Assembly: GCF_003383095.1 (NCBI RefSeq)
Contig: NZ_PSYW01000001.1
Coordinates: 558,001 to 622,000, forward strand
DNA: 64,000 nucleotides
Source of the DNA: Haloferax sp. Atlit-12N
GTDB lineage: Archaea > Halobacteriota > Halobacteria > Halobacteriales > Haloferacaceae
Direction: 5' to 3'
Position 1 is the first letter of the stretch. Each line of letters opens with the position of its first letter. Below the pieces are notes generated by a model, which worked only from the letters and a program-made list of their open reading frames with translations, had not been told where the DNA came from and made no database searches. This document shows positions 1 through 7,399 of this stretch, in pieces. The position numbers and the translations under genes are program-made.

Positions 1-1445
1 GCGAGGCCGGCGGCGATCCAGTTCGTAAAGCCGGAGAGGAACGAGAACCAGCCGCCGTCGCCCGACGAGAAGCCCGCGCCGCCGAGCGCCGACGGCTGCA
101 TCGCGTCGTACTGGTCCTCGGTCACCTTGTACTCGTACTTGATGACCGTGTCCTGTCCGGGCTGGACGGTGTCGTCGAGCGTGACCGACGCATTCAGCGA
201 CGTGTACAGCGCCGTCTTGTCCGTCCACGACTCGATATCCTCGAACGCGGTCGACTCCGAGACGCCCTCGGCAAGTTCGACCGAGAGGACGCGGTCACGC
301 GTCACCGACTGCTCGTCGGTGAGCGCCGGGAACTGGTAGTCGAGGTCGTACACGTCCGGCAGCGCCATCCGGTACTGGACCGTGACGGTCCCGAAGTAGC
401 CGGGGTACTTGTTGCCGGTTTCTTTGAACTTGACGTCGACGTCCTCGGCGTCGAGTCGCTCGGCCGTGAAGTTCGCGTCGAAGGTCAGCCCCTTGATGGC
501 CGCCGAACTCGCCCACGACCCGAGCGAAGAGAGTTCGTTCACCGCGAGCGTTCCCGAGGCGTTCTTCTCGTACACGTCGACTGTCTCGAGTTCGTCGTCG
601 TTGTCCGTATTCTCAAGGCGCGTGCCGAGCTTGTACTTCGAGAGCTTCTCGAGGTTCAGCATCGACATCGTCACGTCCGCGTCGCCGTCGCGGACGACGA
701 CCTGCACCGATTCGAGCGTCCCGACGGAGCCGTCTCCCGCAGTAATGAGGTCCATCTGGCCCATCTGCTCTTGGAAGACGTAGCCCGAGCCGGTCGCGTT
801 CGCGATGAGGTTCGAGCCGGACGTGCGAGACGTGTTGATTTCGGCCGCGTAGTAGTCACCGTCGTCGTCGACCGCGCGAAGTTCGACGACCGCGCCGGCG
901 TCGAGTTCGGCGACGTCGACGGCGGTCGCGAGATGCTTCTTCTGGATGTCGCTGTCGATAGAGAAGTTCGAGAACTCGAAGACTGCCACATCGCCGCTCG
1001 TCTGCGAGGTCGTCGAGAACCGCACGCCGTCGACGCCGGACGCCGGCGAGTCGGACATGAGCGTCGTCGTGCCCACCGTGTCGGACTCGTTGACGGTCCA
1101 CTCGTTCGCGTCGAGTGCGGAGACGTTCTCCTTGTCGACCGGGAACGCACCGAAGTCCGCGGCGTCGACGTGCGTCGGGTAGAACGAGTACGGGTTGTCG
1201 ATCGAGTCGTTCACCTCGGCGTCCGCGAGGACGAGCTCACCGTCGTTGTTCTCGTAGCGGAGCGGTGAGTCCCACGAGGCGTTGTGCGTCGCCTTCGTGA
1301 GTTGGACGCCGTACTGCGGGTTCGGCGTCGCGTCCGCCGAGAAGTCGATCTCAGAGGATGCGTCGGTGGCCGCGGCCGGCGTGGTCAACAGGAGGACGGC
1401 CATCGCGACCGACAGGAGCGAGAACAGGCGACTACTCCCCGACAT
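1..1445 (-). CDS. Secreted/surface protein, 3' end beyond the window (possible provirus structural protein)
   Basis: An open frame starts at the ATG at 1445 and continues past the left edge, giving at least 481 residues. The N-terminus is a classical signal peptide (hydrophobic stretch at about residues 6-22, then Ala-Ala-Ala). The rest is Asp/Thr/Ser-rich, with several Asn-X-Ser/Thr sites and beta-rich character. At the window edge it enters a Gly/Phe/Trp-rich stretch ending FTNWIAAGLA, probably the start of a C-terminal membrane anchor. I recognise no domain. It is the last visible gene of a minus-strand run with a two-helix membrane protein and a 47-residue protein, overlapping the former by 14 bp. 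This layout resembles envelope modules of haloarchaeal pleomorphic viruses, but that is inference from architecture. Confidence 0.75.
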   Translation of the reverse strand, partial: MSGSSRLFSLLSVAMAVLLLTTPAAATDASSEIDFSADATPNPQYGVQLTKATHNASWDSPLRYENNDGELVLADAEVNDSIDNPYSFYPTHVDAADFGAFPVDKENVSALDANEWTVNESDTVGTTTLMSDSPASGVDGVRFSTTSQTSGDVAVFEFSNFSIDSDIQKKHLATAVDVAELDAGAVVELRAVDDDGDYYAAEINTSRTSGSNLIANATGSGYVFQEQMGQMDLITAGDGSVGTLESVQVVVRDGDADVTMSMLNLEKLSKYKLGTRLENTDNDDELETVDVYEKNASGTLAVNELSSLGSWASSAAIKGLTFDANFTAERLDAEDVDVKFKETGNKYPGYFGTVTVQYRMALPDVYDLDYQFPALTDEQSVTRDRVLSVELAEGVSESTAFEDIESWTDKTALYTSLNASVTLDDTVQPGQDTVIKYEYKVTEDQYDAMQPSALGGAGFSSGDGGWFSFLSGFTNWIAAGL

Positions 1446-1827
1446 GGTTCACCCCCGCTGCGGCGGACCGGTAGGCGATGACGCCGAGTCCGGCGGCGGC
1501 ACTCGCGGTGACGAGCGCGGCGAACTGCATGCCGCCGCCCGCCGATGCCCAGAGCCACCCCGCAACCGACGCGAGCAGCATCGCTCCCGCCATCGCGTAG
1601 TCTCGGGTCTTGCCGGCGAGTCCGTAGCCGTCGACGCGACTCCGGGTGTGTGCGCGCACCCCGCCGTCGGCTTCGAGGTCGTCTTCGACGTAGGACACGC
1701 ACACGTCGGTCGGGAGTCGGACACGGGGGTCGGTGGCCGCGTCCACGTCGACTTCGATGTCTCCCTCGAGGTCGGAGACGGCCATTGCGTGGGTGTGCCC
1801 GTTCGCGGTGACTGCCACGTCACCCAT
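1432..1827 (-). CDS. Small membrane protein with two C-terminal helices
   Basis: 131 residues. The N-terminal ~75 residues are acidic and soluble, with paired VSDLEGDIEVDVD-like strands; the C-terminal part has two hydrophobic segments (about residues 78-95 and 100-118) and a short hydrophilic tail. Its ATG overlaps the stop of the 47-residue gene upstream, and its 3' end overlaps the start of the secreted-protein gene downstream by 14 bp, so the three are probably translated from one transcript. I recognise no family. A membrane protein next to a secreted anchored protein would fit a virus-like envelope module or a surface complex; the sequence does not decide between them. Confidence 0.7.
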   Translation of the reverse strand: MGDVAVTANGHTHAMAVSDLEGDIEVDVDAATDPRVRLPTDVCVSYVEDDLEADGGVRAHTRSRVDGYGLAGKTRDYAMAGAMLLASVAGWLWASAGGGMQFAALVTASAAAGLGVIAYRSAAAGVNHVGE

Positions 1828-1963
1828 CGAGCGGGTCCTCCGTCGACTCGATAGTTGCTTCGTCGGACGCGAAAAGCGACTCCCACTCTTCGACCTCCGA
1901 GCGTCGGTACTCGACGATTTCTCCGTGAACTCCAGTTGGAGTTCGGTCAGCTCCCTCAGTCAT
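1820..1963 (-). CDS. Tiny acidic protein, 47 aa
   Basis: ATG at 1963, TGA at 1822-1820 inside the ATGGGTGA start of the next gene, giving 47 residues (MTEGADRTPTGVHG...STEDPLDG). It is Glu/Asp-rich with no Cys and no membrane segment. I call it because its stop overlaps the next start in the coupled way usual for haloarchaeal operons and its codon use matches the neighbours. Function is unknown. Confidence 0.5.
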   Translation of the reverse strand: MTEGADRTPTGVHGEIVEYRRSEVEEWESLFASDEATIESTEDPLDG

Positions 1964-2062
1964 GGTTCGCCGGCGACCTCGTTCGGCGTCGCCGACGATT
2001 CAAGAAACGCTAGAAGACACGATAAGACGCTGAAAATCCGGACTTGTCGGGAATCGTTGGGG

Positions 2063-2086
2063 CCCGTCTTGCGTCGTCAAGACGGG
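2063..2086. repeat. Perfect 9-bp inverted repeat between divergent genes
   Basis: CCCGTCTTG, a six-base loop CGTCGT, then CAAGACGGG. It lies between the start of the 47-aa gene (1963, minus) and the start of the 76-aa gene (2133, plus), about 50 bp from the latter. It could be an operator or an RNA hairpin. There is no T-run on either strand, so a terminator is less likely. Confidence 0.5.
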
Positions 2087-2132
2087 TCATCTCACCAAGA
2101 TTGTTATCTAGATTGGTACAGCAGGTTCGTCC

Positions 2133-2363
2133 ATGGCAGTCACCGAAACAGACGCCGAGCGAATCGAAGTCCTGCAAGCGCTGTTGAACGCCGACAAACG
2201 GTCGGCGTATCGGTCAGGGAACGGTATTGTGATTTCGCCGCCGCAGATCGAAGCCGGCGTCGAGTACGCTGTGTTTGGTGGCGACGTGGACGTTCCTGAT
2301 GTGTTGGAGGAGCAGTGTGTCGCGAAAATCTATCGAGTGGACGGTGCGGGTTCATCGCGGTAG
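2133..2363 (+). CDS. Small conserved-looking halophilic protein, 76 aa
   Basis: 76 residues. The N-terminus (MAVTETDAERIEVLQALLNA) looks like an amphipathic helix, followed by strand-rich segments (IVISPPQIE, YAVFGGDVDVP). There is no Cys, signal or membrane helix. It stands alone, divergent from the small operon to its left, with the inverted repeat at 2063-2086 just upstream. I do not recognise the family. The acidic composition and clean ATG support a real gene. Confidence 0.5.
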   Translation: MAVTETDAERIEVLQALLNADKRSAYRSGNGIVISPPQIEAGVEYAVFGGDVDVPDVLEEQCVAKIYRVDGAGSSR

Positions 2364-2527
2364 CTGTATACTGTGAGTTCAGCACGGAGTCGACATTCAT
2401 TCAGCGGACTCTGTTAACATCCGGAGTTGACAGAACATTCGTGCAACAGGGGCCGAATCAGCACACGCTATCTGAGCGAATTTTCGCCATCTCGTCGGTT
2501 GTAGTCCGGATATAGGCTCAAACGAAA

Positions 2528-2974
2528 CTACCGTGTTGCCTCATCGATGGCCTTGACGAACTCTTCAGCGTGTTGCGACCCGAGGAGGACTGAACGCCCA
2601 TCCTTTCGTTCGATCCAGATACCCTGACTGCCACTCACGTTGTATGCCATCTTCCCAGGTGCCCACCGGATCCCCCAGCCCCCAAACTCACGTAGTGGTT
2701 TGTACTCCTTGGACTCGTAGTGCTCAATCTCCATCCACGTGATTCGACGGAATGACCGGTGAAGAGGCCACATTTTGAAATAGACACCGTCAACTCTCAC
2801 CTCTGTCTGGAGGCGAAGACTATAGACGAGTCCAGCAACCGGTACGATGACAATTAGTCCGGCCCAGGAGATGGGTCCAGAAACGACCATGAGAAGTGCA
2901 ATCCCTCCAAGAAGTGCCCAGAGCCATAGCTGGCGAAACCGTTGCACTTCACGAAATACCGGGTCATCGTCCAT
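2528..2974 (-). CDS. Two-helix membrane protein with a PH-like C-terminal domain (DUF6141-like)
   Basis: 148 residues. Two adjacent membrane helices (about residues 17-32 and 36-51) precede a soluble domain of beta strands and a terminal helix: RVDGVYFKMWPLH, WMEIEHYESKEY, WGIRW, GIWIERKDGRSVLLGS, then an EEFVKAIDE helix. This strand order with a final helix is typical of small PH-like membrane-tethered domains found across halophiles and bacteria. I associate it with DUF6141 from memory. It is monocistronic, and its function is unknown. Confidence 0.7.
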   Translation of the reverse strand: MDDDPVFREVQRFRQLWLWALLGGIALLMVVSGPISWAGLIVIVPVAGLVYSLRLQTEVRVDGVYFKMWPLHRSFRRITWMEIEHYESKEYKPLREFGGWGIRWAPGKMAYNVSGSQGIWIERKDGRSVLLGSQHAEEFVKAIDEATR

Positions 2975-3074
2975 GAGTAGGTCGTACAGAATAGTCGCTA
3001 CTCGGTAATGTGGATTCGGGCCCCGAGGTGAAATCCACCGGAATGAACGCTCTATTCAGTATCGATGCGACAGC

Positions 3075-3551
3075 TCACCTCGCCTCGCGTCGGTCCGCGG
3101 AGTACGCATACAGATAGGTACACACGAGAATCGCCGCGCCAAGGCCAACCATATTCTGTAGGAGATCCGTGACCGTCACGACGAACATGAGCGAAAACAC
3201 GCCGTAACACCCTAGGCCTGCAAAGAGACACATCGTGAATCGCTTTCGAACCCAGTACAGCTCGTGTTCGCGTTTCTGTGGGAGACCATCAACCACCGGC
3301 CAGTACGAGCCTGCGATGAAGCCGACCGCAATTGCACACACGAACAGCAACAACAGGGCTTGCGCATTCCCACCCAGTAGCTCACTCGGCGTCCAGTGGG
3401 TGACGGCACTCACGGCGAGGATCGACGCGCTCCCGACCGTTGGAGACGCGATGGCGGCGATACCAGCGCCCTGGCAGGCGGCCATAAATCGAGTCAGCGG
3501 GTCGGGACGAGTGGGACCGTACGATTCGACCGACATCGTGACCGAGTCCAC
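3075..3551 (-). CDS. Four-helix membrane protein, unknown
   Basis: 158 residues, with hydrophobic segments near residues 25-50, 63-85, 104-125 and 128-150 and a short cytoplasmic-looking N-terminus. Between helices 2 and 3 is a charged loop (LPQKREHELYWVRKR). A second ATG at 3536 (MSVESYG) could be the true start. No enzymatic motif is visible. It lies in the same orientation as the previous membrane protein, about 100 bp upstream of it, so they are probably separate transcripts. Confidence 0.6.
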   Translation of the reverse strand: MDSVTMSVESYGPTRPDPLTRFMAACQGAGIAAIASPTVGSASILAVSAVTHWTPSELLGGNAQALLLLFVCAIAVGFIAGSYWPVVDGLPQKREHELYWVRKRFTMCLFAGLGCYGVFSLMFVVTVTDLLQNMVGLGAAILVCTYLYAYSADRREAR

Positions 3552-3670
3552 TCGCGGCTCGTAGTTGGCTATTTCGGCAGGTAGTACTTCCCTCGGGACA
3601 TGCCCGTGGATAACCCACTTCGCTACTGCAAAAACACCAGATACTGTTCTTCAGCAATACTGACTGCCTC

Positions 3671-3920
3671 GTGATAGTTTTCCTGAGGGCTTTCGGTGTC
3701 CATCGCAGTCGATTATCGACGCACAAGCGACTCCGCTACGACATCGTCAAGCGCTACGGTGAGGTCTCGTCTACCTCATCACGCAGCGTACGAGGCACAT
3801 ATCTCCGTACCAAAATCGAAGGCGACCCGCCGTCGGTATCTCGGTGCGCTCGAACGGGACCGACTCATCAAACAAGAGAGGGCGACGCGGGGGACTCGGT
3901 ATCGACTCGTTGAGCCGTAG
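3671..3920 (+). pseudogene. Frameshifted winged-helix regulator remnant
   Basis: Two frames together spell a winged-helix protein. The frame open from 3671 carries HKRLRYDIVKRYGEVS; the frame ending at 3920 continues with AHISVPKSKATRRRYLGALE and ERATRGTRYRLVEP, which reads as recognition helix and wing. A single shift around 3770-3800 joins them. The 3' half is nearly duplicated at 4790-4874. There is no intact upstream start. I read this as a decayed regulator belonging to the surrounding toxin-antitoxin zone; a short functional protein from the ATG at 3696 cannot be excluded. Confidence 0.5.
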
Positions 3921-3922
3921 TC

Positions 3923-4372
3923 TTACGACGCTGCTGCGGCTGTGTCGTTGTTCTCCATGTCGAATGGAAGGTTAATGACTAACTCATCAAACCAGACGAC
4001 TGGTCGCTTACTCTGGCCCTCTTGCTCGAAGAAGATGACACCCAATCGAGCGAGACGGTTGAGTTCTTCGTGGACGTTCTTCACGTCACGGTTGACTACG
4101 CGGGCCGTCTCGTTGATGCTGGATGGTTCTTCCCGACGGATAGCTTTGATGAGGTCAAGCGTTCGCGGGGTTAGCGTAGCCATCAGGTCATCATAGCTTG
4201 TGAATGTAATCGTCGGTGTGGAGTCTACAGAGTCGCCATCTGTGAGAGCGGTGAGACTCTCGGTAACGTCCTCTTCGAACTCTCGCTCCGATTTTACCGT
4301 AACGACGAGTGTCGATTCGGCTTCGAGTAGTTCGCGTTCCATCGGGTGCAGCGGTGGCACAGTATCTGACAT
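3923..4372 (-). CDS. Winged-helix antitoxin/regulator of the TumE-type pair (TumA-like)
   Basis: 149 residues. The N-terminal half (residues 1-60) is acidic. Residues 65-125 form a winged helix: LTPRTLDLIKAIRREEPSSI, then a recognition region NETARVVNRDVKNVHEELN and a RLARLGVIFFEQE wing. The C-terminus VWFDELVINLPFDMENND ends in an Ala-rich tail. This fits the HVO_A0114-type regulators that in archaea sit beside DUF6516/TumE proteins. The start lies 21 bp after the stop of the toxin-like gene, so they form one operon, toxin first. It probably binds the palindromic sites at 4741-4778 and autoregulates; that role is inference. Confidence 0.75.
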   Translation of the reverse strand: MSDTVPPLHPMERELLEAESTLVVTVKSEREFEEDVTESLTALTDGDSVDSTPTITFTSYDDLMATLTPRTLDLIKAIRREEPSSINETARVVNRDVKNVHEELNRLARLGVIFFEQEGQSKRPVVWFDELVINLPFDMENNDTAAAAS

Positions 4373-4393
4373 TGGGACATCCCTCAGATGGCC

Positions 4394-4732
4394 TCACTTA
4401 AGTTCGAACTCCGATTTCGGTATCTCGCTCCAGAACCGCTCCCAGAGTTCGACGATTCCGGGGAACTCAATGATCTCTGGGTCAGGGTTCGGCGCGACGT
4501 GGAGTTCGTGGCCTTTTGTGTCTTCGTGTGAGTTATCGTACCGACGGATCGTTCCATCCTTGAGAGTGCGTTCAGAGTCTGGTTGTATCGCACCGTAGTG
4601 GAGCTTGTAGGCCCACCCAGATGGGTACGCATCATCTGAGGTTCGCATGCAGAACACTCGAACCACAGTTCCGTCGGGGTATTTCTCCCCTCTGCTCACA
4701 CCATCAAGGTCGTCGTCGGCCAGCGAGGCCAT
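4394..4732 (-). CDS. TumE-like toxin (DUF6516 family)
   Basis: 112 residues. The family pattern is visible: a strand pair with VVRVFCMRTSDDAYPSGWAY and KLHYG, the signature IRRYDNSHEDTKGHELHV (Arg-Tyr-Asp-X-X-His, then His), and a final helix FPGIVELWERFWSEI. As I recall, proteins with this pattern are annotated as TumE-type toxins and are usually paired with a winged-helix partner, as here. The mechanism is not settled to my knowledge. The start at 4732 is supported by a TATA-like element at 4762-4770 on the minus strand, about 30 bp upstream, implying a leaderless transcript. Confidence 0.7.
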   Translation of the reverse strand: MASLADDDLDGVSRGEKYPDGTVVRVFCMRTSDDAYPSGWAYKLHYGAIQPDSERTLKDGTIRRYDNSHEDTKGHELHVAPNPDPEIIEFPGIVELWERFWSEIPKSEFELK

Positions 4733-4740
4733 CCTCAGCT

Positions 4741-4778
4741 ATTGGTACGTGGACCAATGGCATAACTCTAGCCATTGG
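4741..4778 (-). promoter_or_regulatory. Palindromic operator array over the TumE/TumA promoter
   Basis: Three copies of CCATTGG or its complement lie here. ATTGGT/ACCAAT arms occupy 4741-4746 and 4753-4758 around ACGTGG, and CCAATGGC (4754-4761) pairs with GCCATTGG (4771-4778) around ATAACTCTA. That central spacer read on the minus strand is the TATA-like element of the toxin-antitoxin operon, so a bound repressor would cover the promoter. The winged-helix partner is the obvious candidate repressor. Confidence 0.6.
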
Positions 4779-4874
4779 TCTGGGTGCCAAGGGCACATCT
4801 CCGTGCCGAGATCGAAGGCGACCCGCCGTCGGTATCTCGGTGCGCTCGAACGGTATCGACTCGTCGAGTCGTGA
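4779..4874 (+). pseudogene. 3' fragment of a winged-helix regulator, duplicate of 3800-3920
   Basis: The sequence encodes GHISVPRSKATRRRYLGALE followed by RYRLVES and a stop. It matches the 3' part of the remnant at 3671-3920 almost base for base over the ATCGAAGGCGACCCGCCGTC stretch. No 5' half is present; the fragment begins right at the operator array of the TumE-like gene. It is a truncated copy left by duplication or recombination. Confidence 0.6.
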
Positions 4875-4920
4875 GTGACAAAACGGTTAATACTGTCAAG
4901 GCGATACGTCCTTACAACGC

Positions 4921-5115
4921 ATGTCCGCTGACAAACGAATCCCGGTGACCGAAGAGACTCGGGAAGAACTTCACGAACTAAAAAAGCCGGGGCAGACATA
5001 CGACGATCTCCTCAAGGAGCTTGCCCAAAGTCGTCGTCGTGAAGACCTCGAAAAGCGCTTCCAAGAGCTGGAGGACGCAGACAGTGCTGATCTAACCTCC
5101 CTCGAGGATGTCTGA
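4921..5115 (+). CDS. RelB-type antitoxin
   Basis: 64 residues: MSADKRIPVTEETREELHEL (short strand plus helix typical of ribbon-helix-helix-like DNA-binding antitoxins), KKPGQTYDDLLKELAQ, then an acidic coil to the end. Proteins of this form precede RelE toxins throughout haloarchaea. The start is supported by GGTTAATAC at about 4885-4893, near 30 bp upstream, suiting leaderless initiation. Its last 8 bp overlap the toxin start. It should neutralise the RelE-like product and repress its own promoter; both roles are inferred from the family. Confidence 0.8.
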   Translation: MSADKRIPVTEETREELHELKKPGQTYDDLLKELAQSRRREDLEKRFQELEDADSADLTSLEDV

Positions 5116-5407
5116 GGACGACTACGCTGTTCTTCTTGCTGATCAACCACGCGAGTTCTTGAGTGTCGCCGATGAGAAGACGACACGAATTTGCAAGGAG
5201 AAGCTGGGATACCTGAGCGAGAACCCATATCCAGGGCGAGGACGCGGGGATAAAGAGAAGTTGCCCATCGACGGGCGACGTGATCGGTTCCGTATGCACG
5301 TCTCACGGACCTACACAGCGATTTACACCGTCTTGGAAGACGAAAAAGAGGTTCGCGTCGTCGAAATACTACCAATCGACGATGCCCACAAGCGATACGG
5401 TTTCTGA
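5108..5407 (+). CDS. RelE-type toxin (mRNA interferase family)
   Basis: 99 residues with the RelE/ParE fold signature: LLADQPREFLSVADEKTTRI helices, GRGRGDKEKLPIDGRRDRFR, then HVSRTYTAIYTVLEDEKEVR strands and the C-terminal VVEILPIDDAHKRYGF, whose His-Lys-Arg-Tyr matches the usual catalytic/terminal region. Length is normal for the family. The ATG lies within the antitoxin 3' end, so translation is coupled. Related toxins cleave ribosome-bound mRNA; whether this one does cannot be read from sequence. Confidence 0.82.
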   Translation: MSEDDYAVLLADQPREFLSVADEKTTRICKEKLGYLSENPYPGRGRGDKEKLPIDGRRDRFRMHVSRTYTAIYTVLEDEKEVRVVEILPIDDAHKRYGF

Positions 5408-5476
5408 CAATCTATTAAGTATCTCAATCCAGCGGTATCCTCGCGACTCAACGCGGGAGGAGATCAATCTCAGAGG

Positions 5477-5560
5477 CTACGGTGCAGCAGCACCGATGTT
5501 GTTGTTCGAGTTGTTGAATGGAAGGTCGATCGTCTCCCTACGCTGGCCACCAGTGGAACT
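5477..5560 (-). pseudogene. C-terminal fragment of a second TumA-like antitoxin
   Basis: On the minus strand this reads GGQRRETIDLPFNNSNNN, IGAAAP and a stop. It lines up with the C-terminus of the intact antitoxin at 3923 (VINLPFDMENND and an Ala-rich end). No upstream coding part remains. It is therefore a decayed paralogue, showing that more than one TumE-type module has existed here. Confidence 0.55.
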
Positions 5561-5625
5561 GATTCATAGCTCTCGTTAGACACAGTATCTATCATCGGTG
5601 CTCATGATCTTGGAGTCGGATTTTC

Positions 5626-6183
5626 TACACCCTTTTCAAACACTGATTTCGGGTTGAGGGATGCTACACCCCCGGAATTCACGGGTGTACATGGACGCCA
5701 AGTTCCCGCAAGGGTGTACCCGATAATTCCCGACCAAGGGTGTAGAAATTCGCCGGCAAAAACGAGGTCCCCACATTCGAAACGAATCCCAATCCCTCGA
5801 TTTGTGGGTTAGTGCGCCCTCTCTCGGCTTTGTAGCTTCACCAACACGTGTCTTGACGCCGCTCACACGGGCACCTGAGCAGGTCGAATCGACCCCCTCA
5901 AACACCCGAATCGCCGGTACACCCCAACAAAAGTGGGGTGTACCGGGAGATTTCGGAACGCGATTGCGTCCCAATTTCGGGTGTGACGAAGCATCTGTGT
6001 GCGCTGGTTCGACGCGTTCTGAACACCCTCGCTTCCGTCGCTACTGCCAGTTGTGGAGCCTCTCGACTCGAACTGTGGGTTCGTTCGATTGCGTCGTGAA
6101 ACGACTGTGCTTCGGTTCGACCCCATGCATCCGCGATTCGATTGCGATTCGAGCGTGTTGTTCCGGGAGAAATTGTGGGTGTA
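5626..6183. other. Probable replication origin with GGGTGTA repeats
   Basis: This gene-free stretch upstream of orc1 holds many copies of GGGTGTA or TACACCC: 5626-5632 (minus), 5665-5671 (minus), 5683-5689 (plus), 5712-5718 (plus), 5738-5744 (plus), 5918-5924 (minus), 5936-5942 (plus) and 6177-6183 (plus). Weaker forms lie at 5979-5985 and 6023-6028. Two pairs form inverted repeats. Clusters of such repeats in both orientations next to an orc1/cdc6 gene are the hallmark of haloarchaeal origins (ORB-type sites bound by the adjacent Orc1). The open frames predicted across it have no protein-like features. Confidence 0.72.
5914..5946. repeat. Perfect 13-bp inverted repeat carrying two origin boxes
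   Basis: CCGGTACACCCCA, a seven-base spacer ACAAAAG, then TGGGGTGTACCGG. Each arm contains one TACACCC/GGGTGTA box. It is the strongest dyad of the putative origin and the likeliest high-affinity Orc1 site. Confidence 0.65.
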
Positions 6184-6258
6184 CAAACACTTGATTCGGC
6201 CAATTCGGACAGCCCTCATTACCGATTAAGTACCCCCCACATCGATATCTCCAGCAAA

Positions 6259-7248
6259 ATGATCGCCCGAGAGGAAGTATTCGACGTTGACGCCTTCGTA
6301 CCCGCCGATCTCGTCCACCGGAACCACGAGTTGAACCTCCTCTCGACGGCTCTCTCACCCATTCTCAACGGTAAGTCGGGATCGAACACCATCGTCACCG
6401 GTCCCTCGGGAGTGGGGAAGACGACAACCGCGCGGTTCGGACTCGCGCAGCTCCAAACCGAGGCGGACGTCGTCACGAAGTACGTCAACTGCTGGGACGA
6501 CCACCGGCCGTGGGTCGTCCTCTACGACATTCTCTCGGAGGTCGGGAAAGTGTGGGACCTCCACCGACGGTCGACGGCCCACGACATGCTCCTGACCCGG
6601 CTTCGGGAGTCCATCGACAAACCGTACGTCGTCATCCTCGACGAAGTCGACCGCTTGGACGAAACAGACCTACTGTATAGTCTGGATGCGATTCCAGAAC
6701 TGACGCTCGTGTTGATCACGAACCGCGAAGAAGAACTGTTCGCCTCGATGGACGAGCGGGTTCACTCGCGGTTCCGGTCGGGCGTACGGATTTACTGCGA
6801 ACCCTACCGCGTCTCGGAGCTGGTCGAGATTCTCGATGCGCGAGTTCGGGAGGGACTGCAGTACGACGTGCCGACGGAGATTCTCGAACGAATCGCCGAC
6901 CACGCCGCCGGCGATGCTCGCGTGTCGATTCGGTCGCTCTATCGAGCCGCGAAGTTGGCCGGCGATGATGTGATAACGTCGGCCGTCGTCGACGAGGCAG
7001 TTCCGTTGGCGCGTGGGGAGTTACGCCAGAAGACGACGAGTCAATTGAAGGTCCACGAAGCGACGCTGCTGGAACTCGTTCGCGAGCACGGCCCGCTGAA
7101 GATGGGTGAGTTGCGGCCGCTGTATATCGAGGAATCCGGAGAGGAACGGGCGGCACGGTCGCTTCGGCGTGACCTGCAGAAGTTGGCCGACTACAACTTG
7201 GTAGAAGCGCGAGGGGAGACGAATGGGCGGCGGTATGTGGGGTTGTGA
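6259..7248 (+). CDS. Orc1/Cdc6 family replication initiator (short form)
   Basis: 329 residues from the ATG at 6259. AAA ATPase motifs: Walker A GPSGVGKT (residues 48-55), Walker B VVILDEVD (124-131), sensor-1 region LVLITNRE; then a C-terminal winged helix (KVHEATLLELVREHGPLKMG to NGRRYVGL). Orc1 proteins bind origin repeats and load the MCM helicase. At 329 residues it is shorter than typical chromosomal Orc1 (about 370-410), as seen for many plasmid or accessory-origin copies. The frame is open from 6142, but the earlier ATG would run into origin repeats, while ATTAAG at 6225-6230 is properly placed upstream of 6259. It probably acts on the adjacent origin. Confidence 0.88.
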   Translation: MIAREEVFDVDAFVPADLVHRNHELNLLSTALSPILNGKSGSNTIVTGPSGVGKTTTARFGLAQLQTEADVVTKYVNCWDDHRPWVVLYDILSEVGKVWDLHRRSTAHDMLLTRLRESIDKPYVVILDEVDRLDETDLLYSLDAIPELTLVLITNREEELFASMDERVHSRFRSGVRIYCEPYRVSELVEILDARVREGLQYDVPTEILERIADHAAGDARVSIRSLYRAAKLAGDDVITSAVVDEAVPLARGELRQKTTSQLKVHEATLLELVREHGPLKMGELRPLYIEESGEERAARSLRRDLQKLADYNLVEARGETNGRRYVGL

Positions 7249-7399
7249 GCTGACCTATGAGATGACAAAGATAGCTTTTGAGATGATTCACACTAACGGA
7301 TGAACTGAAATAGTGGCAGACCCACCGAAATTTGACAGGTTGTCTTCAGCTTAGCACAGACAGTACTTACTTCCCTTACTGTGTCACTTCTATTAGTGA

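Noticed and set aside
5636-6219. Several minus-strand open frames of 100-130 codons in the origin region
   Set aside because: Their products are low-quality (Ser/Arg/Thr-rich, no hydrophobic core), mutually overlapping and run across the GGGTGTA repeats, which explain the sequence better.
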